Assembly (NCBI RefSeq): GCF_005576615.1
Contig: NZ_CP040330.1
Location: 1,736,001-1,800,000, forward strand
From: Natrinema versiforme
Lineage (GTDB): Archaea; Halobacteriota; Halobacteria; Halobacteriales; Natrialbaceae
Length of the DNA stretch: 64,000 nucleotides
Direction: 5' to 3'
In this document: piece by piece, positions 1 through 8,442 of the stretch
How positions within the stretch are numbered: position 1 is the first letter of the stretch
Layout of the letters: the number at the start of each line of letters is the position of its first letter
The notes under the pieces: model-generated
Seen by the model: only the letters and a program-made list of their open reading frames with translations
The model's database searches: none
Told to the model about the DNA's origin: nothing
Translations under genes and position numbers: made by a program

Positions 1-145
1 CCCGCCCCTCGTAGTCGACAGTACAGCGGCCGTAGGCGGTCACGATCGCGTCGCGATCGATCCCGCGTGCGATCACGTCGCGGGCGGCCGTCGGCGTTGG
101 TCCCTGTAGGGTTTCCGTTCGCTGGCCGTACTCTGAATCCGTCAC
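1..145 (-). CDS. nucS: Endonuclease NucS-like protein, N-terminal part (runs off the left edge)
   Basis: Reading the minus strand from a GTG at 145, the frame stays open to the window edge (48 codons). The last residues include DAIVTAYGRCTVDYEGR, which matches the first strand of NucS/EndoMS, the archaeal endonuclease that cuts branched or mismatched DNA. A T-rich box at about 170-177 lies some 27 bases before the GTG, as expected for a leaderless start. Only about a fifth of the usual protein is present, so no catalytic residue can be checked. The family call rests on one short motif remembered from haloarchaeal homologues. Confidence 0.6.
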   Translation of the reverse strand, partial: MTDSEYGQRTETLQGPTPTAARDVIARGIDRDAIVTAYGRCTVDYEGR

Positions 146-239
146 TGGACGGCCCTAGCGCGGGGACGGACAAAAGGTGCCCGCTGTCGGGCGGATACCG
201 TCGGGACGCGCCGCGCTCGAGGCGAACCCAACGCAGAAG

Positions 240-249
240 GTATATTTTC
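240..249 (+). promoter_or_regulatory. TATA box of the lipoprotein gene at 272
   Basis: The AT-rich block tatattttc (about 241-249) stands out in GC-rich DNA and lies about 25-31 bases before the ATG at 272, which fits a haloarchaeal promoter for a leaderless mRNA. Confidence 0.5.
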
Positions 250-271
250 GTTCGTCCCTGCGTCAGAGACG

Positions 272-814
272 ATGACGGACTTCTCGACTCGCCGCGGCTT
301 CCTCGCACTGACCGGTACCGGCGCGGCCGCGTCGCTCGCCGGCTGTTCCCAACTCGACTCGCTGACGCAGTCGGACGATTCGGGGGGCGATGCGGTCACG
401 GTGGCCGTCTCTCCGAATCAGGAGGACATGGCGAGTCTCAACGAAGACTTCGAGAGCGGGAATCTCACCCGACAGGAAGCGGTGGCGAAACAGCGCGAGT
501 TGGTCGAGCAGGCCGGGAACGCGTTCGAGGATTCGGCGTCCGATCGGGATTTCACGGTCGAGGACTCCGAGGCCAAGTACGGCCTCTTCCGCGTTACCGG
601 GTCCGACGAAGCGATCATGGGTGCGCTTCGAGACGGCGACATCGACGGCATCTATCCCGGCGATCAGTACGAAGTGTTCGTCCAGCAACAGCAACAACAG
701 CAGGCGATGCGCGAACAACAGCAACAGCAGCAACAGGAGCAGGACGCGGGCAATGAGACGAACAGCTCCGACGGCGGCAACGAGACGGCTACCGGGAACG
801 AAACGGAGAGCTAA
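272..814 (+). CDS. Tat-exported lipoprotein with Gln-rich, sequon-rich tail
   Basis: This 180-residue protein starts with a twin-arginine signal (TRRGFLALTGTG) and a lipobox ending LAGC near residue 25, so it should be exported folded and lipid-anchored outside the cell. Residues about 40-125 form a small acidic domain that I do not recognise. After that come two glutamine runs (residues about 131-155) and a tail with four N-glycosylation sequons (NET, NSS, NET, NET). The start is supported by the TATA box about 27 bases upstream. No enzymatic motif is visible; a surface-layer-associated or substrate-binding role is only a guess. Confidence 0.8.
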   Translation: MTDFSTRRGFLALTGTGAAASLAGCSQLDSLTQSDDSGGDAVTVAVSPNQEDMASLNEDFESGNLTRQEAVAKQRELVEQAGNAFEDSASDRDFTVEDSEAKYGLFRVTGSDEAIMGALRDGDIDGIYPGDQYEVFVQQQQQQQAMREQQQQQQQEQDAGNETNSSDGGNETATGNETES

Positions 815-864
815 CTCGTCCCCGACAGACTCGGCGGTCGCTACCATGCTCGCCGGCGGCGGAT

Positions 865-1350
865 TCAGCGCTCGAGGGCGAACGGGCTCTCGCGCTCGGT
901 CCAGTTCCAGCCGGGTAGTCGCTCCTGAAAGCCGGCGGCGAGCGCCGCCTCGCAGTCGTCGATACCGGCGTTTTCGTCGGCCTCGCCGTGGATCCGAACG
1001 TCGGCGTAGTGGAAGGTGGCCTCGCCGAGCGTCCGCAGCGGCTGCGGGCCGGCGATCGTCGCGGCCAGTTCGCGCCCGAGGAGTTCGTCGACCACGAACC
1101 CGGGATAGTCGCCCTCCACGTCGAGTTCTCGCAAGATCGCGACCATCGCGGCGACGTTGACGGCCAGATCGCCGTCCGCGAAGACGGCGTCGACTGCCTC
1201 GCGATAGTCCGACTCGGAGACCGTATCGACATCGGTGCCGAAGACCTCTCCGAGGTCGTCGCGGACGTCGTTGATGAGTGGGACGACGGTTTCGGCCCGA
1301 TTTACGACCCAATCACGTTCCTCGGCGACTCGAGCGGGTGAGATGTACAT
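865..1350 (-). CDS. Conserved hypothetical protein, acidic
   Basis: A 161-residue acidic protein with no signal peptide or membrane segment. I start it at the ATG at 1350 (MYISPARVAEE) because upstream codons of the open frame have no coding character and a good TATA box (gtataaaag on the minus strand, about 1397-1405) precedes it, leaving a leader of roughly 20-25 bases. The predicted fold is mostly alpha-helical with conserved-looking blocks such as GDYPGFVVDELLGRELA and GNWTE-like ends. I do not recognise the family. It is divergent from fttA across 358 bases. Confidence 0.75.
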   Translation of the reverse strand: MYISPARVAEERDWVVNRAETVVPLINDVRDDLGEVFGTDVDTVSESDYREAVDAVFADGDLAVNVAAMVAILRELDVEGDYPGFVVDELLGRELAATIAGPQPLRTLGEATFHYADVRIHGEADENAGIDDCEAALAAGFQERLPGWNWTERESPFALER

Positions 1351-1708
1351 CTGCGAGTGACGACTACCGTCCCCACGGCCCTGGTTTTTGCGAAGGCTTT
1401 TATACCACGCAAAGAATAGCGTCGGGTAAGCGGGTTCTCCCTGGAATTGTCCCGCACGAACCAGGATAACCGATCCGGGAGCATGTTCGTCACGACACGG
1501 AGTCGGATACGATGATTCGGGAGACGAACCGGCAGACGAGCGCCGTCGTCCAGCGCGGGCGACGAGGCGCGCTCTCGATTCCGGCGCGGCGGCCGTCGTT
1601 TGGTGGTCGTCGCACCGATCTCTCTCGGCCGTCTCCGATCTCCGACTCCTGTCCTGACGTCGTGTCCGGTTCCGGACGGCGAGTTCACGCAAGCCACATT
1701 GGCGACCT
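1351..1708. other. Intergenic region between the 865-1350 gene and fttA
   Basis: This 358-base gap separates divergent genes. It holds the AT-rich TATA block at about 1397-1405 that best serves the minus-strand gene. I find no clear TATA box at the usual distance before the FttA start at 1709, so its promoter may lie further upstream with a real 5' leader. No small ORF here has convincing codon use. Confidence 0.5.
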
Positions 1709-3643
1709 ATGAGCACTGTAGAGCAGCAACTCGACGATCTCAAAGCACAGATCACGAGCGAGTTACCGAGCGATATCTCGGTCTCCTCGGTGAAATACGA
1801 AGGCCCAGAACTGGTGGTCTACACGCGCGACCCGAAGAAGTTCGCCCAGCAGGGCGATCTGATTCGGCAGCTCGCGAGCAAGCTTCGCAAGCGGATCACC
1901 GTCCGACCGGACCCGAGCGTCCTCTCGCGACCCGAACAGGCTCGCGAGGAGATCATGAACGTCATCCCCGAGGACGCGGGGGTCACGGACCTCGACTTCC
2001 ACGCCGACACCGGCGAGGTCGTCATCGAGGCCGAAAAGCCCGGCATGGTCATCGGCCGCCACGGGTCGACGCTCCGCGAAATCACCAAAAACGTCGGCTG
2101 GACGCCGGAAGTCGTCCGCACGCCGCCGATCGAATCCTCGACGGTCTCGAACGTTCGCAGCTTCCTCAAGCAGGAACGCGACGAGCGCCGGGACATTCTC
2201 GAGAAGGTCGGCCGACAGATCCACCGCGAGGAGATGTCCGACGACGAGTACGTCCGCATCTCCACGCTGGGCTGCTGTCGCGAAGTCGGTCGGGCCTCCT
2301 TTATCCTCTCGACGCCCGAGACGCGGATCCTCATCGACTGCGGCGACAAACCCGGTGCGGAAGGGGAGGTCCCCTACCTCCACGCGCCCGAGGCGCTCGG
2401 CGCGGGGCCACAGACCATCGACGCGGTCGTGTTGACCCACGCCCACCTCGACCACTCCGCGCTGATCCCGCTCCTGTTCAAGTACGGCTACGACGGCCCG
2501 ATCTACTGTACCGAGCCCACGCGGGACATGATGGGGCTGCTGACGCTGGACTACCTCGACGTCGCGGCCAAAGAGGGCCGCAGCCCGCCCTACGAGAGCG
2601 AGCAGGTCCGCGAAGCGATCAAACACTGCATCCCGCTCGAGTACGGCGACGTCACCGACATCGCGCCGGACGTCAAACTCACCTTCCACAACGCCGGCCA
2701 CATCCTCGGCTCGGCCGTCTCGCACTTCCACATCGGCGACGGCCTCTACAACGTGGCCTTCTCCGGTGACATTCACTACGACGACACCCGCCTGTTCAAC
2801 GGCGCGGTCAACGACTTCCCGCGGGTCGAGACGCTCGTCCTCGAGTCGACTTACGGCGGTCGCAACGACTACCAGACCGACCAGCAGGACTCCGAGGAGA
2901 AACTCAAGGAGGTCATCAACGAGACCTACGAGCAGGACGGCAAAGTCGTCATTCCCGCCTTCGCAGTCGGCCGGTCACAGGAGATCATGCTCGTCCTGGA
3001 GGAGGCGATGCGCAACGGTGACATCCCCTCGATGCCGGTCCACTTAGACGGCATGATCTGGGAGGCGACGGCGATCCACACCACCTACCCCGAATACCTG
3101 CGTGACGACCTGCGCGACCGCATCTTCCACGAGGACGAGAACCCCTTCCTCGCCGAGGAGTTCAACCACATCGACGGCGGCGAGGAGGAGCGACAGGACG
3201 TCGCCGACGGCGAACCCTGCATTATCCTCTCGACCTCCGGGATGGTCACCGGCGGTCCGATCATGTCCTGGCTCGGCCACATCGGTCCCGATCCGGACTC
3301 GACGCTCGTCTTCGTCGGCTATCAGGCACAGGGGACGCTGGGCCGGCGCATCCAGAACGGCTGGGACGAGATCCCCACCAGCGAAGTCGGTGCCATGGGC
3401 AACGGCGGCGGCCGCGGCACCCTCTCGCTGAACATGGACGTCGAGACCGTCGACGGCTTCTCCGGCCACGCCGACCGCGCCGGCCTCGAGAACTTCGTCA
3501 AAACGATGAATCCCCGCCCCGAGAAGGTGCTCTGTGTCCACGGCGACGAGCGCTCCACGCAGGACCTCTCATCGGCGCTGTACCACGACTACGACATGCG
3601 CACCTTCGCGCCGAAGAACCTCGAGACCTTCCGCTTCTTGTAA
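1709..3643 (+). CDS. fttA: Transcription termination factor FttA / aCPSF1 (KH-beta-CASP ribonuclease)
   Basis: This 644-residue protein is the archaeal CPSF73-like ribonuclease that cuts nascent RNA and releases RNA polymerase. Residues 1-about 145 carry the two KH-type domains, with the GxxG-like motif IGRHGS at 115-120. The metallo-beta-lactamase core follows, with the zinc motif THAHLDH at 243-249, and the beta-CASP insert and C-terminal HSGHADR-type and HGD motifs are present (FSGHADR, VHGDE). Length and domain order match the family exactly. It is a single gene with its own promoter region and is followed at once by the hairpin array at 3651-3896. Identification is secure; the termination role is established for archaeal orthologues. 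Confidence 0.97.
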   Translation: MSTVEQQLDDLKAQITSELPSDISVSSVKYEGPELVVYTRDPKKFAQQGDLIRQLASKLRKRITVRPDPSVLSRPEQAREEIMNVIPEDAGVTDLDFHADTGEVVIEAEKPGMVIGRHGSTLREITKNVGWTPEVVRTPPIESSTVSNVRSFLKQERDERRDILEKVGRQIHREEMSDDEYVRISTLGCCREVGRASFILSTPETRILIDCGDKPGAEGEVPYLHAPEALGAGPQTIDAVVLTHAHLDHSALIPLLFKYGYDGPIYCTEPTRDMMGLLTLDYLDVAAKEGRSPPYESEQVREAIKHCIPLEYGDVTDIAPDVKLTFHNAGHILGSAVSHFHIGDGLYNVAFSGDIHYDDTRLFNGAVNDFPRVETLVLESTYGGRNDYQTDQQDSEEKLKEVINETYEQDGKVVIPAFAVGRSQEIMLVLEEAMRNGDIPSMPVHLDGMIWEATAIHTTYPEYLRDDLRDRIFHEDENPFLAEEFNHIDGGEEERQDVADGEPCIILSTSGMVTGGPIMSWLGHIGPDPDSTLVFVGYQAQGTLGRRIQNGWDEIPTSEVGAMGNGGGRGTLSLNMDVETVDGFSGHADRAGLENFVKTMNPRPEKVLCVHGDERSTQDLSSALYHDYDMRTFAPKNLETFRFL

Positions 3644-4035
3644 AAGTCTCCGAAAACGCGAAGCGTTTTCGAGATGCCAAAAGTCGCGGAGCGATTTTTG
3701 AGCACCCTCGCGAGCGACTGGCGTCGCTCGTTCCGCGGCTTCGCCGCTCCACCTCGAGGTCGCTGCGCGACCTCGCACCGCTCGCCCTTTCAGTCCACCA
3801 GGATCGCACCGCAGCGCGGCGCGCAGGTTCGCGCGCCGCGCGGTCGCCTGCCCTCCCCCGTGACTCGAGGGCTCGCCGAGTCGGCGAGCCCTCGAGACGG
3901 CCACTGCACTGCGTAGCCGTTGCACTATTCGTAGTCACTGCCCCAGAATTCACCCGGCTGTTCGGTTTCACTATGCTACCGCATCCTCGGGTCGGTGAGA
4001 GACCGTCGAAGAAAGAACCGAACGGGACGAGCCGC
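3644..4035. other. 392-base non-coding gap dominated by tandem hairpins
   Basis: No gene is supported between fttA and the convergent permease gene. Open frames here (for example 3674-3916 plus) are products of the palindromes and have no family resemblance. Seven inverted repeats fill 3651-3896 (separate entry); the rest to 4035 shows nothing. Confidence 0.7.
3651..3896. repeat. Array of seven consecutive short-loop hairpins
   Basis: Seven inverted repeats follow each other directly: 3651-3671 (9-bp stem, loop gaa), 3678-3700 (10-bp stem with one G-T pair, loop gga), 3711-3730 (8 bp, loop tggc), 3735-3747 (5 bp, loop ttc), 3755-3775 (9 bp, loop tgc), 3814-3841 (11 bp, loop aggttc) and 3864-3896 (15 bp, loop agt). 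All but one small stem are perfect or have a single wobble pair. The stems differ in sequence, so this is not a simple repeat family. The first two contain the T-runs that could end fttA transcription. Confidence 0.85.
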
Positions 4036-4839
4036 TCAGGACAGCTGTTTCGAGAGCCAGTCCAGGTTCGTGGCGATCGTCGCGATCACGATCGCGATGA
4101 GCGAGATGACGATCAGGAACGTCGAGACGACGCTCACCATCGGATCCAGCGACTGCCGGATCTCGGTCCACGCGACGACCGGGATGGTCTCCGTGCTGCG
4201 ACTCGAGAGGAACAGCGCCATCACGAACTCCTGGAGGCTGATGATGAAGGCGAGCAGCGCGCCGACGAAGATCCCGTGTTTGACGTTGGGGAGGACGGCG
4301 TAGACGAACGACCGGATCGGCCCCGCGCCGAGGTCTTTCGCGGCGTCGAGCAGTTGCCAGTCGAACCGGCTGAACACCGACCGCATCACGAAGTAGACGA
4401 GCGGCGTCGCCCACAGCGTGTGCGCGAGGACGAGGCTCAGGAACGAGGCCTCGAGGCCGGCTCTGACGAAGTAGACGCGCATCGAGATCCCGAGGATGAT
4501 CGGCGGGATCAGCAGCGGGACGAGGACGAGCGGCGCGAGCGCCTGTCCGGCGCGGCCGTCGTCGATTTCGTGCCCGAAGGCGGCCGTGACGCCGAGCGTC
4601 GTCGCGACGACCGTCGTCCCGACGCCGACGAGGAGGCTGTTATCGAACGCCGACAGCCAGCGCGTTTCCTCGAAGAACGCGCGGTAGTGGACCAGCGAGT
4701 AGTTCTCGGGCGGGAAGGCGAGGTTCCCCGACTCCGCAAAGGAGGTCACGACGACCACGACCAGCGGCAACAGCATGAACGTCAGGATCGCCAGATAGCC
4801 CGCCCGGAAGACGACGTTCTCGAGTCGCTCTCTATGCAT
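4036..4839 (-). CDS. ABC transporter permease, PotC-like (spermidine/putrescine type)
   Basis: This 267-residue inner-membrane permease has six hydrophobic segments and the EAA-type loop (DLGAGPIRSFVYAVLP, about residues 185-200) that docks on the ATPase. It is the last gene of a four-gene importer operon read on the minus strand. An in-frame TTG lies at 4857, but the ATG at 4839 is preceded by a strong Shine-Dalgarno sequence (ggaggtga) 8 bases away, so I use 4839. It overlaps the preceding permease by 8 bases, which suggests coupled translation. Substrate is inferred from family only. Confidence 0.9.
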   Translation of the reverse strand: MHRERLENVVFRAGYLAILTFMLLPLVVVVVTSFAESGNLAFPPENYSLVHYRAFFEETRWLSAFDNSLLVGVGTTVVATTLGVTAAFGHEIDDGRAGQALAPLVLVPLLIPPIILGISMRVYFVRAGLEASFLSLVLAHTLWATPLVYFVMRSVFSRFDWQLLDAAKDLGAGPIRSFVYAVLPNVKHGIFVGALLAFIISLQEFVMALFLSSRSTETIPVVAWTEIRQSLDPMVSVVSTFLIVISLIAIVIATIATNLDWLSKQLS

Positions 4840-5767
4840 ATTCGAACTCACCTCCAAATCGGTTGAGTGTGACAGTGAGAAGGACGATACTCACGAGCAT
4901 CAGGAGCAACATGACGACCGCGTACGCGGTCGCGACCTCCCACTGGGGGTTCGACAACAACCGCTTCTCGACCACGAGCGCGAACGCCTTGGCCTGATTC
5001 TGTCCGTCGCCGAGGAGCCCCGGCGCGGCGTAGGCCCCGACGCTCCAGGCGAAGGAGATCACCGTCGCCACGATGATGCCGGGCATCGCCTGAGGTACGA
5101 CGACCTCGAGGACCGAGCGCGGTCGGCTCGCCCCGAGGTCGCGGGCGGCTTCGACGATTCCCCAGTCCATCGTCGACAGGACGCTGTAGATCGCCAGCAC
5201 GGCGTAGGGCAACACGATGTAGACCTGGCCGACGACCATCCCGACCGTCCCGGGAACGAACTGGATCGGCTCCGAAACCAGGTTCAACGAGGTGAGTATC
5301 CCGTTGACCGTTCCGTTCGGCGAGAGCAGCGGCCAGAACGCGTACGTCTTGATGACGAGCGTCGTCAGCAGGGGCAAGATGACCGAGAACAGCAGCGCCG
5401 ACTTGACGACGCCCTCGGCTCGCCAGATCGCGTAGGCGTAAAACGTCGCGATCACGACCGTGATGGCCGTCGCTACCAGCCCCAGCTTGATCGAGTAGGT
5501 GATAGCGTTTAGCAGTACGTCGGTGGTAAACACCTCGGTGTACCCGGAGATCGACCACGTTCCCGGGGCGTAGCGGAGATCCTGTGACCCGTCCGTGAGA
5601 CTGATCCGCAGCAGGATCAGAAACGGCGCGACGAACAGCAGCAACTCAAAGACCAGCAGCGGTGCCATCAACAGCAGCGCCCGGTTCGAGCGGGACCGCT
5701 CCCGCAGCGGCTCCCAGAGTCGCGCGATCGGGGCCGGAAGCGATGAGGATGATTGCGTTCCGGACAT
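4832..5767 (-). CDS. ABC transporter permease, PotB-like
   Basis: A 311-residue permease with six predicted transmembrane helices starting at about residue 32 (LLLMAPLLVFELLLFVAPF) and an EAA loop (EAARDLGASRPRSVLEVVVPQ region). It forms the channel with the PotC-like subunit. The ATG at 5767 is only 2 bases after the stop of the ATPase gene, so the cassette is tightly packed. Best matches by eye are PotB/binding-protein-dependent permeases for polyamines; other small organic substrates cannot be excluded. Confidence 0.9.
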   Translation of the reverse strand: MSGTQSSSSLPAPIARLWEPLRERSRSNRALLLMAPLLVFELLLFVAPFLILLRISLTDGSQDLRYAPGTWSISGYTEVFTTDVLLNAITYSIKLGLVATAITVVIATFYAYAIWRAEGVVKSALLFSVILPLLTTLVIKTYAFWPLLSPNGTVNGILTSLNLVSEPIQFVPGTVGMVVGQVYIVLPYAVLAIYSVLSTMDWGIVEAARDLGASRPRSVLEVVVPQAMPGIIVATVISFAWSVGAYAAPGLLGDGQNQAKAFALVVEKRLLSNPQWEVATAYAVVMLLLMLVSIVLLTVTLNRFGGEFEYA

Positions 5768-5769
5768 CG

Positions 5770-6918
5770 TTACAGGTCGACCCTCGAGCCGTCGTCGCGG
5801 AACGCGAGGACGTCCGCGCCGTCCCAGCTAATCCGGATCTCGTCGCCGGCGTCGAACGCGCCGGAGTCGGCGACGGTTCGTTCGACGAACACCGAGGTGC
5901 CGTCGACTGCGACGGAGTAGCGAACCGTCGAGCCTCGATAGAGGACGTTCTCGACCGTGCCGACGACGGCGTTCCTCGTACTCCCGTCGGTGCGAACGGG
6001 CTGTGCCTCTGGGCCGTCGGACGCACCCGAGTCCGCCGGCTCGATCGAGAGTACTTCGGGACGAAGTGACAGATCCACCGAATCGCCATCGGCGAGCGCG
6101 TCCGCATCTCCGTCGTCCGTCGTCGGGAGGACGACCGCACGACCCAGTTCGGTTTCGACGCGGACCGATTCCGCCGTCGTCTGCCCGACTTCGCCGGCGA
6201 CGAAGTTCGTATCGCCGAGGAAGCCCTCGATAAACCGGTTCTTCGGGTTCTCGTAGACCTCGTTCGGCTCGCCGACCTGCACGAGGTTCCCGTCGGCCAT
6301 GATGCCGATCCGATCGGCGAGGGTAAAGGCCTCGTCCTGGTCGTGCGTGACGTGGACGAACGTCTCCTCGAGTTCCTCGTGGATCTCGCGGAGTTCGATC
6401 TGCATGTCCTCGCTGAGCCGCTTGTCGAGGTTCGACAGCGGCTCGTCGAGCAACAACACGTCGGGGTTGACGGCGAGCGACCGTGCGAGCGCGACGCGCT
6501 GTTTCTGCCCGCCGCTCAGGTTCATTGGGTCGTCGTCGGCGTACTCGGCCATCCGGACGCGTTCGAGCATCTCGCGGGCCTGCTCGCGGCGCTCGTCTTT
6601 CCCGATGCCCTGCATCTTCAGCCCGAATGCGACGTTCTCGAGGACCGTCTTGTGGGGGAACAGCGCCCAGTCCTGGAACACCGTCGCGGTGGTGCGTTCG
6701 TAGGCGGGACGGTCGGTCACGTCCTCGTCGCCGATGCGTATTTCGCCGTCGGTCGGCGTCTCGAGGCCGGCGAGCATCCGCAGCGTCGTGGACTTACCGC
6801 TGCCGCTGGGCCCGAGCAGGCACAGTAGTTCGCCGTCGTCGATCGTCACCGAGACATCCTCGACGGCGAGCGTGTCTCCGTACCGTTTCTCGAGTCCGGC
6901 AAGCGTGATTTCAGACAT
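5770..6918 (-). CDS. ABC transporter ATP-binding protein, PotA-like
   Basis: A 382-residue ATPase with Walker A GPSGSGKST (36-44), Q-loop Gln 82, signature LSGGQ (134-138), Walker B LLLDEP (155-160) and the switch histidine in HVTHDQDEA. The C-terminal part (about 290-375) is a TOBE domain, as in PotA/MalK-type importers. It lies 24 bases after the substrate-binding gene and 2 bases before the first permease. It powers uptake through the two permeases. The residue set is complete, so it should be active. Confidence 0.93.
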   Translation of the reverse strand: MSEITLAGLEKRYGDTLAVEDVSVTIDDGELLCLLGPSGSGKSTTLRMLAGLETPTDGEIRIGDEDVTDRPAYERTTATVFQDWALFPHKTVLENVAFGLKMQGIGKDERREQAREMLERVRMAEYADDDPMNLSGGQKQRVALARSLAVNPDVLLLDEPLSNLDKRLSEDMQIELREIHEELEETFVHVTHDQDEAFTLADRIGIMADGNLVQVGEPNEVYENPKNRFIEGFLGDTNFVAGEVGQTTAESVRVETELGRAVVLPTTDDGDADALADGDSVDLSLRPEVLSIEPADSGASDGPEAQPVRTDGSTRNAVVGTVENVLYRGSTVRYSVAVDGTSVFVERTVADSGAFDAGDEIRISWDGADVLAFRDDGSRVDL

Positions 6919-6942
6919 GAATGTTGTGGCGGTGGCGACCCG

Positions 6943-8091
6943 TTAGGCGTTCGACTGCATCTGGGTAAAGTCGTCGGAGAGGTCGCCGCTGTGCTCCGCG
7001 AGGAACTCCCAGTCCGGGAAGGCGATGTTCCGTGCCTCCTCGCTGTTGCTCGGCAGGTCGTCGGCCAGATCTCCGGCGTACTCGGTGTTCTCGTTACAGA
7101 ACAGCGTGGGCATCTCCTCGGACCACGCCGTCTGGACCTCGGAATCCATAAGGAAGTTGATAAACTCCTCGGCCTGATCGCGCTTGTCGGTGCCCTCAAC
7201 GACACACCAGTGGTTCAGGTAGCCGGTCGTCTGCTCCGGCATGGTGTGAGTCAGGCCGTCGTAGTCGTCGATGTCGTATTCCGTCTGCTCGTAGTACCAC
7301 TGGGCGACGTCGATGACGTCGTTCTGGAACGCCTGCCAGACGTCCTCGCCGGAGCTCGCCCAGCTCTCGACGGGCCACTCGCGGACGGTCTCGAGGACAT
7401 CGTCGTGGAGGGCCGCGTCGTGCATCTCTTCGCCGAGTTCCCGGTCGTCCATGCCGACGGCGGCGGCGTACATCGGGTACCACCAGAAGCCGGTATCGAC
7501 GCCGATTCCGTTGCTGTCTTCGACGGCCGGAGCGGAGAGGTCGGCCCAGGAGTCCGGCTCGAAATCCATCCCCTCGCGGTGGATGATGGTACAGGGGGCA
7601 CCGTCGACCGGCATTCCGTACTCCGTGTTCCGGAACTCCGCGTAGTAGTCGATGACCTCGTCGAAGTTGGGAACGTTCTCCGTCCTGATCTCGTGGAAGA
7701 GATCGTCCTGTCGGCCGTAGTAGTAGAAGTTCCCTTCCGTGATCGTCACGTCGTACGGCGGGTCGTCGTCCGGCGCGGTCTGAATGTCGCTGAGGATGTT
7801 GTTCCACCCCGGCTCGAGTTGGATCTCCGCGTCGAACTCGTCCTCGTATCTCGAGACGACCGACTCTTCGAATCGATCGGCGTAGTTTCCACTCCAGACG
7901 CTGACGCGCAGCGGATCGTCGCTCCCGCTGGAGAGCAGTTCGGTACAACCGGCGAGGGCGGTCGCCGAGCCGGCCGCCGTCGCCGACAACAGCCGTCGGC
8001 GCGAGACGGCGTTGCGCGCTCGCTCGCTCGGCGACGGTGACTTCGACTCGCACCCGCTCGTCTCTGCATCCCGATCTGGGCCTGCAGGCAT
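6943..8091 (-). CDS. ABC transporter substrate-binding lipoprotein, PotD-like
   Basis: A 382-residue secreted binding protein: twin-arginine motif SRRRLLSA (about residues 30-37) and lipobox ALAGC near 50, then a bilobal solute-binding domain beginning LRVSVWSGNYADRFEESVV as in PotD/PotF. The ATG at 8091 is chosen because a TATA-like block (ttatatg on the minus strand, about 8119-8126) lies about 30 bases upstream and the longer frame upstream lacks coding character. It is the first gene of the importer operon. Polyamine specificity is a family-level inference; the ligand residues were not verified. Confidence 0.88.
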   Translation of the reverse strand: MPAGPDRDAETSGCESKSPSPSERARNAVSRRRLLSATAAGSATALAGCTELLSSGSDDPLRVSVWSGNYADRFEESVVSRYEDEFDAEIQLEPGWNNILSDIQTAPDDDPPYDVTITEGNFYYYGRQDDLFHEIRTENVPNFDEVIDYYAEFRNTEYGMPVDGAPCTIIHREGMDFEPDSWADLSAPAVEDSNGIGVDTGFWWYPMYAAAVGMDDRELGEEMHDAALHDDVLETVREWPVESWASSGEDVWQAFQNDVIDVAQWYYEQTEYDIDDYDGLTHTMPEQTTGYLNHWCVVEGTDKRDQAEEFINFLMDSEVQTAWSEEMPTLFCNENTEYAGDLADDLPSNSEEARNIAFPDWEFLAEHSGDLSDDFTQMQSNA

Positions 8092-8442
8092 TGGTACCCC
8101 GGGTGTACCCCGATACCGACATATAACCGTTGTGAAGTCAGGAAAACGTATCACGAATCGTGCATAGTGATTCGAAGATCCCGACTGCAGCTGGATCGAT
8201 CTCCTCCGCGATTCGACTTTCCGTCCGAAATAATGGAACGGAAACCCATGCCGTATCGAGGGTAACAGCGTCGAATCAGCGGTCAGTCTCCTCGAGCAGC
8301 GACTCGGATCGGCTCGGCCGCACGAGCGAACGAACGCCTCGTTGTGAACCACTCGCATGTCTGTCTACTCTCCGTGCATCCGGCGTCCGTTTCGCCCCCG
8401 AGACCACGCGCTGAACCCGTCGCGGTCGCAGTCGGTCGCCGA
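8092..8442. other. Intergenic region upstream of the ABC importer operon
   Basis: A 351-base gap between the importer's first gene and the end of bluB. It holds the importer promoter (TATA-like block about 8119-8126) and an inverted repeat TTTCCGT/ACGGAAA (arms 8218-8224 and 8238-8244, 13-base spacer) some 130 bases upstream of the start, which could be an operator or part of the bluB terminator. No convincing small gene. Confidence 0.45.

Noticed and set aside
3674..3916. 80-residue plus-strand frame after fttA
   Set aside because: Its sequence is made by the hairpin array, is Arg/Pro-rich and lacks haloarchaeal acidic composition.
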